Positions 1-4,556 of a DNA stretch of 6,366 bases are shown piece by piece. Both the position numbers and the translations under genes were made by a program. The stretch spans positions 1 through 6,366 of the forward strand of contig SCVQ01000009.1 in the NCBI GenBank assembly GCA_004296865.1, given 5' to 3'. The DNA is from Nitrospirota bacterium. Its GTDB lineage: Bacteria > Nitrospirota > Nitrospiria > Nitrospirales > Nitrospiraceae. The notes beneath the pieces are model-generated. The model ran no database searches and was not told the origin of the DNA. It saw nothing but the letters and a program-made list of their open reading frames with translations. Every line of letters begins with the position of its first letter. Within the stretch, counting starts at the first letter, position 1.

Positions 1-18
1 CTAGCTAAAAGTCGGGAT

Positions 19-24
19 GGGAGG
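19..24 (+). promoter_or_regulatory. Shine-Dalgarno sequence of pgi
   Basis: GGGAGG lies 3 bases before the ATG at 28 and 6 bases before the second, adjacent ATG at 31. The normal spacing is about 5-9 bases, so the ATG at 31 (protein MPDSRLNAHLG...) is the better-placed start, although both are possible and differ by one residue. Its presence argues that this isomerase is translated on its own rather than only as the tail of a longer fusion. Confidence 0.6.
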
Positions 25-27
25 CCA

Positions 28-1731
28 ATGATGCCGGACAGCAGACTCAATGCCCATCTGGGCCCTCTGGAGGCTGATGTGAGCGCCGCTCTGGCTGAGA
101 TGGCGGCGGCGCGCGTGGCGTCCCGCCTCTGGGCCAAGGACTATACGCTCTGGAAGCCGGCTCCGACAGAGATCACGAATCGGCTCGGCTGGCTGACGGT
201 GGCCGAGCAGATGCGCGAACATGTCGGGTCGCTGAAAGCCTTTGCACAATCCGTGCGAGACGACGGCTATAGCCACGTCGTGCTGCTGGGAATGGGCGGC
301 AGCAGTCTGGGGCCCGAGGTGCTGCGGTGTACGTTTGGCTCCGCCCGTGGCTTCCCTCGTCTCTTCGTCCTGGACTCCACGGTGCCGTCGCTTGTGCGCG
401 AGGTCACGAAGGCGATTCGTCCCGCCACCACTCTCTTCATCCTGGCCAGTAAGTCCGGCGGCACGATCGAGGTCATGTCGCTCTTCGCGCATTTTTGGCG
501 TCTCGTGGAGACCACTCGCGGGAGCAAGGGCGGAAAGCAGTTTGTCGCCGTCACGGACCCCGGCACCGGTTTGGCGGCCCTGGCGCGGGAGCGCGGATTT
601 TTGACGACCTTTACGAATCAACCGGACATCGGAGGACGCTATTCCGTCCTCTCCCATTTCGGTCTCGTGCCGGCCGCGTTGCTGGGGCTGGATCTGGACA
701 CCTTGGTCGGACGTGGCGTCGAAATGGCCACGGCCTGCGGGCCGGACCGTCTGCTTCAGGACAACCCCGGAGCTCACCTGGGGGCGATCATGGGGACGCT
801 CGGCCGATCCGGACGAGACAAGGTCACCCTGATCACGTCCCCCAAAGTGAAGACCTTCGGCCTCTGGGCGGAACAGTTGCTGGCCGAGAGTACCGGCAAA
901 GAAGGCAAGGGGCTGATCCCGATCGCTGAGGAGCCGTTGGTCTCGCCGGCTGCCTACGGGCATGACCGGTTGTTTGTCTATCTGCGCCTGAACGGGGATG
1001 CCAACAAGGGGACGGATCGGCACGTCAAGGCTCTGGAACGGGTCGGCCATCCGGTGGTCCAGTTGACGCTGCGGGATCGCTATGACCTGGCCGGTCAGTT
1101 TTTTCTCTGGGAATTCGCCACGGCCGTGGCGGGTCGTCTGCTCGGCATCCATCCCTTCGATCAGCCCAATGTGCAAGAGAGCAAAGAGAACACGAAACGG
1201 ATTCTGGACGAGGTCCGCCTCACAGGCCGAATGCCGCCTGTGCCGGTGGACCAGACGCTGGCCGATCTGCTGAAACAGGCCGGGCCAGGCAAGTACTTGG
1301 CCATCCTGGCCTACATGTGTCCCTCGGTAGAGGCTGATGCGGCGCTCAAGGTCCTCCGCCGAAGGCTGTTGCTCAAGTACCGACTGCCCACGACGGTGGG
1401 CTATGGGCCTCGCTATCTCCATTCGACCGGGCAACTGCACAAGGGCGGGCCCGCGACGGGGCTGTTCCTTGAGCTGGTGGAGGAAATGACGCCCAAGCTC
1501 GAGGTGCCGGGCGCTCCCTATACCTTCGGCACCTTGGCCGAGGCGCAGTCGGTGGGAGACCTCCAATCGCTTCAGACACACCACCGGCCGGTCGTTCGCA
1601 TCCAACTGGGGCGGCAGCCGCTGGCGAAAATCAGGGCCCTGGCGCGTGCCGTGAGGCCGGCGAAAGCCCTCCGGCGTCGTCCCACCCGCAGGGTCAGGAA
1701 GCCAGGTGGCAAACGGGCAGCAAAACGATGA
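28..1731 (+). CDS. pgi: Glucose-6-phosphate isomerase, Tal-Pgi-fusion type
   Basis: Phosphoglucose isomerase (cytoplasmic; glucose-6-phosphate to fructose-6-phosphate, linking glycolysis/gluconeogenesis and the pentose phosphate pathway). The 567-residue product has both SIS sugar-phosphate domains. Visible are GMGGSSLGPEVL (88-99), the phosphate-binding SKSGGTIE (141-148), the first Pgi signature PDIGGRYSVLS (199-209, with Arg204), AESTGKEGKG (286-295, Glu286 the likely catalytic base) and the second signature FDQPNVQESK (377-386, with Lys386). The closest match I recognise is the C-terminal half of bifunctional transaldolase/Pgi proteins: LW...EITNRLGWL (41-56), WEFATAVAG (361-369) and YLHSTGQLHKGGP (463-475). 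The equivalent of the classical active-site His is not obvious. The family fold seems to end near residue 542; residues 543-567 are an extra, very basic tail. The frame stays open back to base 1, but those nine codons end in A or T far more often than the gene does, so I start at ATG 28 (or 31). It overlaps pgl by ATGA. Confidence 0.95.
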   Translation: MMPDSRLNAHLGPLEADVSAALAEMAAARVASRLWAKDYTLWKPAPTEITNRLGWLTVAEQMREHVGSLKAFAQSVRDDGYSHVVLLGMGGSSLGPEVLRCTFGSARGFPRLFVLDSTVPSLVREVTKAIRPATTLFILASKSGGTIEVMSLFAHFWRLVETTRGSKGGKQFVAVTDPGTGLAALARERGFLTTFTNQPDIGGRYSVLSHFGLVPAALLGLDLDTLVGRGVEMATACGPDRLLQDNPGAHLGAIMGTLGRSGRDKVTLITSPKVKTFGLWAEQLLAESTGKEGKGLIPIAEEPLVSPAAYGHDRLFVYLRLNGDANKGTDRHVKALERVGHPVVQLTLRDRYDLAGQFFLWEFATAVAGRLLGIHPFDQPNVQESKENTKRILDEVRLTGRMPPVPVDQTLADLLKQAGPGKYLAILAYMCPSVEADAALKVLRRRLLLKYRLPTTVGYGPRYLHSTGQLHKGGPATGLFLELVEEMTPKLEVPGAPYTFGTLAEAQSVGDLQSLQTHHRPVVRIQLGRQPLAKIRALARAVRPAKALRRRPTRRVRKPGGKRAAKR

Positions 1732-2537
1732 GCTGCGCGCTGGAGCTCCGGATCATGGAGGATAGTGCGGAGCTGGCGCGTGAGGCGGCGGAATTTTTCG
1801 TATGGCTCGGCAAGGAGGCGATCAGGACCGGCGGGCGTTTTTGCGTGGTCTTGTCCGGCGGGTCCACGCCAAGAGCGCTCCATGCTATTTTAGCGGGACC
1901 TGATTGTTCGGAGCAGCTGGATTGGCGGCAGGTGTGGTTTTTTTTCGGGGATGAGCGCGGTGTTCCGCCGGACCACCCGGAGAGCAACTTTGCAATGGCC
2001 GAGGAGACCCTGTTCCGGCCGCTGAAGATCGCTCCGGGACAGATCGCTCGCATGAAGGCTGAGAGGGCGGATTTGGACGAAGCCGCTCGCGCCTACGAGG
2101 CGGCGGTTCGCACACACTTCGGAGTCCATCCGCCGGCCTGCCCCAGGTTTGACTTGATCCTGCTTGGGTTGGGTGCGGATGGCCATACGGCGTCGCTATT
2201 TCCGGACACGGCAGCGTTGGAGGAGCGGACCAGGCTGGTCGTGCCCACCCAGTCGCCGAAGGGGATTAAAAACCGGCTCACGTTGACCGCCTCGGCCATC
2301 AATCAGGCCAAGACCGTTGTCTTCCTCGCGAGCGGGGCCGGCAAGGCGGAGGCGGTCTCTGCGGTGATCGAGGGACGGACTCGGCCAGATCGGCCAGATC
2401 GGTTAGGTCAGGAGGACAGGCGCTTCCCGGCCCGGTTGATCCATCCGGTCAACGGCCGGTTGATCTGGTTTGTGGATCGAGCCGCGGCCGCGAGGCTGAC
2501 GGTTGCACAACAAGGGATCGTGTCGCACGAGGAATAA
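1728..2537 (+). CDS. pgl: 6-phosphogluconolactonase
   Basis: Cytoplasmic 6-phosphogluconolactonase, DevB/NagB-like fold: it hydrolyses 6-phosphogluconolactone, the second step of the oxidative pentose phosphate pathway. The 269-residue length is normal to slightly long. Family motifs are in order: VLSGGSTPRALH (41-52), FFGDERGVPPDHPESN (72-87), FDLILLGLGADGHTASLFP (141-159), NRLTLT (182-187) and PARLIHPVNGRLIWFVD (234-250). The GDER and GxGxDGHTASLFP motifs distinguish it from glucosamine-6-phosphate deaminases of the same superfamily. The ATG at 1728 overlaps the pgi stop (ATGA) and has no good SD at normal distance, which suggests translational coupling to pgi. The alternative internal Met at residue 10 would cut into the normal N-terminal strand. 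Residues 219-227 (RPDRPDRLG) come from a nine-base tandem duplication just before the last conserved block. Confidence 0.95.
   Translation: MSCALELRIMEDSAELAREAAEFFVWLGKEAIRTGGRFCVVLSGGSTPRALHAILAGPDCSEQLDWRQVWFFFGDERGVPPDHPESNFAMAEETLFRPLKIAPGQIARMKAERADLDEAARAYEAAVRTHFGVHPPACPRFDLILLGLGADGHTASLFPDTAALEERTRLVVPTQSPKGIKNRLTLTASAINQAKTVVFLASGAGKAEAVSAVIEGRTRPDRPDRLGQEDRRFPARLIHPVNGRLIWFVDRAAAARLTVAQQGIVSHEE
2382..2408 (+). repeat. Nine-base in-frame micro-repeat in pgl
   Basis: CGGCCAGAT occurs twice head to tail (2382-2390 and 2391-2399), followed by a diverged third unit CGGTTAGGT. It encodes RPD-RPD-RLG at residues 219-227 of the lactonase, between the second-last and last conserved blocks. 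The unit is a multiple of three, so the frame is kept. Confidence 0.7.
2529..2533 (+). promoter_or_regulatory. Shine-Dalgarno sequence of glk inside the end of pgl
   Basis: GAGGA lies within the last codons of pgl (Glu-Glu-stop), four bases before the glk ATG at 2538. The pgl stop TAA (2535-2537) directly touches that ATG, so a ribosome finishing pgl is positioned to start glk. Confidence 0.55.
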
Positions 2538-3608
2538 ATGATTCTTGCAGGAGACATCGGCGGCACCAAGACCAACTTAGCGCTTTTCGATTGGGCGACG
2601 GAGCGGGTTGAGCCGGCGCGTGAGCGGACTTTTGCCAGTGCGGATTTCAAATCGCTTGAAGACGTCATCATCGAATTTCTCAAGCCCCTGCCGAAGAAGG
2701 AGCAGGAACCTGTCGGCGGGGAGGATGTCGCAGATTCCGCCGAACCCGCCGAACCGGCCGAAGAGGAAGCGCCGATGCCGGTGATCGAGGCGGCCTGTTT
2801 CGGTGTTGCGGGGCCGGTCATCGAGAACCGCTGCCGGGCCACGAACTTGCCTTGGGTGGTGGACGGCGCCGAACTGGCCAAGCGCTTCCAGATTCAGACC
2901 GTCCGTCTGCTCAACGATCTGGAAGCCACGGCCCACGGGGTTCTCGTCCTGCACCCCGACGAGACGACCGTGCTCAATGCCGGAGCTCCGGCTTCTGCCA
3001 AGGGCACCATGGCGCTGATTGCGGCGGGGACCGGGCTCGGTGAAGCGATTATCTTTTGGGATGGGACACGCTATCACCCTATGCCGTCCGAAGGTGGCCA
3101 CGCGAGTTTCGCGCCCACCAATGATCTGGAGATGGACCTGCTCCGGTATCTGCGGGCCAGCTATCTCCATGTCAGCTACGAACGGGTCCTCTCCGGCCCA
3201 GGATTGCATGCCATCTATGAGTTTCTGCGGGACACGAAGAAAAACGAGCCCACATGGCTGGCGGAACGTCTGAAAGCGGAGGACCCCGCTGCCGTCATTG
3301 CCGAGGTCGGGCTGGGCGGCCAATCGGAGATCTGCAAGCAGGCGCTGGACCTCTTCGCCTCGATTTATGGATCGGAAGCCGGGAACCTGGCGCTGAAGGC
3401 CTTGGCCCTGAACGGAGTCTATCTCGGCGGCGGCATGGCGCCGAAGTTGCTCAAGAGGCTGGCGGACGGCTCGTTCCTTCGCACGTTCACGGCGAAGGGT
3501 CGGTACAAGCGCCTGCTGAGCTCAATCCCGGTGTATGTCATCATGAATCAGAAGAGCGCGCTGCTGGGGGCCGCCTCGGTGGCCGCGCAATTGCGGAACG
3601 GACAGTAG
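2538..3608 (+). CDS. glk: Glucokinase
   Basis: ATP-dependent glucokinase of the bacterial Glk family (ASKHA fold; not the short ROK form): glucose + ATP to glucose-6-phosphate, in the cytoplasm. Of 356 residues, visible motifs are the phosphate-1 loop GDIGGTKTNLALF (5-17), CFGVAGPV (87-94), TNLPWVVDG (102-110), LLNDLEATAHG (124-134, with Asp127 as the expected catalytic base), the adenosine/phosphate-2 loop IAAGTGLGEA (161-170), PSEGGHASFAP (183-193, glucose contacts), LSGPGLHAIYEF (218-229) and GVYLGGGMAPKL (293-304). The usual length is about 320-340. The excess is an acidic, Ala/Glu/Pro-rich stretch at about residues 53-80, between the first lobe helix and the ACFGVAGP strand, probably a surface loop. 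The start follows the pgl stop with no gap. No terminator is seen after the gene. Confidence 0.95.
   Translation: MILAGDIGGTKTNLALFDWATERVEPARERTFASADFKSLEDVIIEFLKPLPKKEQEPVGGEDVADSAEPAEPAEEEAPMPVIEAACFGVAGPVIENRCRATNLPWVVDGAELAKRFQIQTVRLLNDLEATAHGVLVLHPDETTVLNAGAPASAKGTMALIAAGTGLGEAIIFWDGTRYHPMPSEGGHASFAPTNDLEMDLLRYLRASYLHVSYERVLSGPGLHAIYEFLRDTKKNEPTWLAERLKAEDPAAVIAEVGLGGQSEICKQALDLFASIYGSEAGNLALKALALNGVYLGGGMAPKLLKRLADGSFLRTFTAKGRYKRLLSSIPVYVIMNQKSALLGAASVAAQLRNGQ
2739..2765 (+). repeat. Nine-base in-frame micro-repeat in glk
   Basis: Three consecutive nine-base units, GCCGAACCC, GCCGAACCG and GCCGAAGAG, encode AEP-AEP-AEE at residues 68-76 of the glucokinase. They lie in the acidic insert and are codon-aligned, so expansion or contraction keeps the frame. 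Confidence 0.65.
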
Positions 3609-3650
3609 AGGCTCGTGAACGGAGGCCCGGCAGAGCGAGGTTGGGGCACA

Positions 3651-3659
3651 TGGTATCAT
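3651..3659 (+). promoter_or_regulatory. Possible extended -10 promoter before rpiA
   Basis: TGGTATCAT fits the extended -10 pattern TGn-TATnAT of a sigma-70-type promoter and lies in the non-coding gap between glk and rpiA, 26 bases before the GTG at 3685. No good -35 hexamer sits 16-18 bases upstream (the sequence there is CAGAGC or close to it), which an extended -10 element can tolerate. It would give rpiA its own short leader. A chance match in 70 bases is quite possible. Confidence 0.3.
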
Positions 3660-3672
3660 TGGGAAGCAGGAC

Positions 3673-3678
3673 GGGAGG
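3673..3678 (+). promoter_or_regulatory. Shine-Dalgarno sequence deciding the rpiA start
   Basis: GGGAGG ends immediately before the ATG at 3679 (spacing zero, too close to initiate there) and exactly six bases before the in-frame GTG at 3685. The spacing favours GTG as the true start codon. Confidence 0.6.
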
Positions 3679-3684
3679 ATGCTA

Positions 3685-4386
3685 GTGGAAACGAAGACCG
3701 CTAACCTCGAAGACCTCAAGCGCATGGCGGCGGAAGCGGCCATCATGTACGTCCGCGACGGTCAGGTCGTGGGGCTGGGCACCGGCTCCACCGCCCGTTA
3801 TGTCGTGTTGGCGCTCGGAGAACGGGTGAAGGCCGGACTGGCGATCAAGGGCGTTGCCACGTCACGCGAGACGGCCGAACTGGCGCGGCGGTCCGGTATC
3901 CCGCTGTTGGAAACCGAGGACGCCTGGGCCATTGACGTCGACATCGACGGCGCGGATCAAGTGGACCCGCAGATCAATCTGGTCAAGGGCGGCGGCGGCG
4001 CTCTGTTAAAAGAAAAAATCGTTGCGGCGGCGGCGCGACAGGTCATCATTGTCGTGGACCACACCAAACGGGTGCCGTGCCTCGGGAATCCCTTTCCGCT
4101 CCCGGTCGAAGTGATTCCGTTCGGATGGGGGAGCACTGCTCGGCAGCTCGATGACCTCGGCCTGAAGCCGGTCCTGCGCGAGCGGAACGGCCAGATTTTC
4201 AGAACCGAAGCCGGCCATTACATCCTGGACCTACACATAGGCCGCATTGAAAATCCGGCCGAGCTGGAGATCCGCCTCAATGTGATCCCTGGTGTCGTCG
4301 AGACCGGTCTCTTCGTGGGCCGGACCGATCTCTTGATCGTCGGCACTCCCGGCGGTGTCGAGGTGCAACAGGGGGTACGACAGTAG
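3685..4386 (+). CDS. rpiA: Ribose-5-phosphate isomerase A
   Basis: RpiA interconverts ribulose-5-phosphate and ribose-5-phosphate in the non-oxidative pentose phosphate pathway (cytoplasm, usually a dimer). Numbering from the upstream ATG at 3679 (235 residues), the motifs are GLGTGSTA (32-39), TSRET (61-65), DIDGADQVD (88-96), KGGGGALLKEK (103-113), PVEVIPFG (142-149), TEAGHYILDL (176-185) and NVIPGVVETGLF (201-212). By comparison with E. coli RpiA, the active-site residues are Asp90, Asp93, Lys103 and Glu112, all present. The loop usually written TDNGN is TEAGH here. I choose GTG 3685 because the SD is six bases from it and touches the ATG at 3679; the two starts differ by only two residues. 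The gene is 76 bases after glk on the same strand, so it may be read with the operon, from its own weak promoter, or both. Confidence 0.95.
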   Translation: METKTANLEDLKRMAAEAAIMYVRDGQVVGLGTGSTARYVVLALGERVKAGLAIKGVATSRETAELARRSGIPLLETEDAWAIDVDIDGADQVDPQINLVKGGGGALLKEKIVAAAARQVIIVVDHTKRVPCLGNPFPLPVEVIPFGWGSTARQLDDLGLKPVLRERNGQIFRTEAGHYILDLHIGRIENPAELEIRLNVIPGVVETGLFVGRTDLLIVGTPGGVEVQQGVRQ

Positions 4387-4479
4387 TCCCGCTTGCTGCC
4401 ATGCCGGGTGCAGGGAGCGATTGATTCGATCGGCCGTCCATCGCTCGACACCGCGTCCTCTTCTCTGCCACAATCACCG

Positions 4480-4504
4480 CTCCGCGTGGCACCACTCCGC
4501 ATGG
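4480..4504 (+). repeat. Imperfect 10-base direct repeat in the intergenic stretch
   Basis: CTCCGCGTGG (4480-4489) and CTCCGCATGG (4495-4504) differ at one base and start 15 bases apart, about 50-75 bases before the aminopeptidase start. This could be a regulator site, but a 15-base period is not a helical turn and chance in GC-rich DNA is a serious alternative. Confidence 0.3.
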
Positions 4505-4544
4505 TCCTCGCGCGCAATCATTGGCTGTCTCACATCGCATACCT

Positions 4545-4549
4545 GGAGG
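4545..4549 (+). promoter_or_regulatory. Shine-Dalgarno sequence of the aminopeptidase gene
   Basis: GGAGG is followed seven bases later by GTG at 4557, which opens the frame carrying all the M1 peptidase motifs. No ATG or GTG in this frame was seen closer upstream with comparable support, so this site fixes the start. Confidence 0.75.
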
Positions 4550-4556
4550 CTACGAA

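Larger units (their letters stand above)
4387..4556 (+). other. Intergenic stretch between rpiA and the aminopeptidase gene
   Basis: These 170 bases are the largest non-coding stretch of the window. I see no hairpin followed by a T-run, so no intrinsic terminator for rpiA, and no pair of promoter hexamers at proper spacing: TTGATT at 4421 could be a -35, but nothing like TATAAT follows at 16-18 bases. Contents are the imperfect direct repeat at 4480-4504 and the SD of the next gene at 4545. Short open frames here have no SD and overlap the aminopeptidase start out of frame, so I do not call them genes. Confidence 0.6.

Noticed and set aside
1..1605. A 534-codon open frame on the minus strand opposite pgi
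   Set aside because: Its codon boundaries coincide with those of pgi, so it only needs pgi to avoid TTA, CTA and TCA codons, which are rare in a GC-rich gene. It ends at the CTA of bases 1-3. The product has no recognisable motif, while pgi opposite is unmistakable.
2577..3323. A 248-codon minus-strand frame opposite glk
   Set aside because: It is in the same codon register as glk and explained by the same lack of TTA, CTA and TCA codons; no recognisable protein.
3254..3685. A 143-codon plus-strand frame spanning the end of glk and the glk-rpiA gap
   Set aside because: It lies mostly inside glk out of frame, is composed of Arg/Gly/Ala typical of a shifted frame, and ends at the rpiA start by chance.
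4387..4415. Possible terminator hairpin after rpiA (TCCC...GGGA with inner TGC...GCA)
   Set aside because: The stem needs a three-base one-sided bulge, is short, and has no following T-run.
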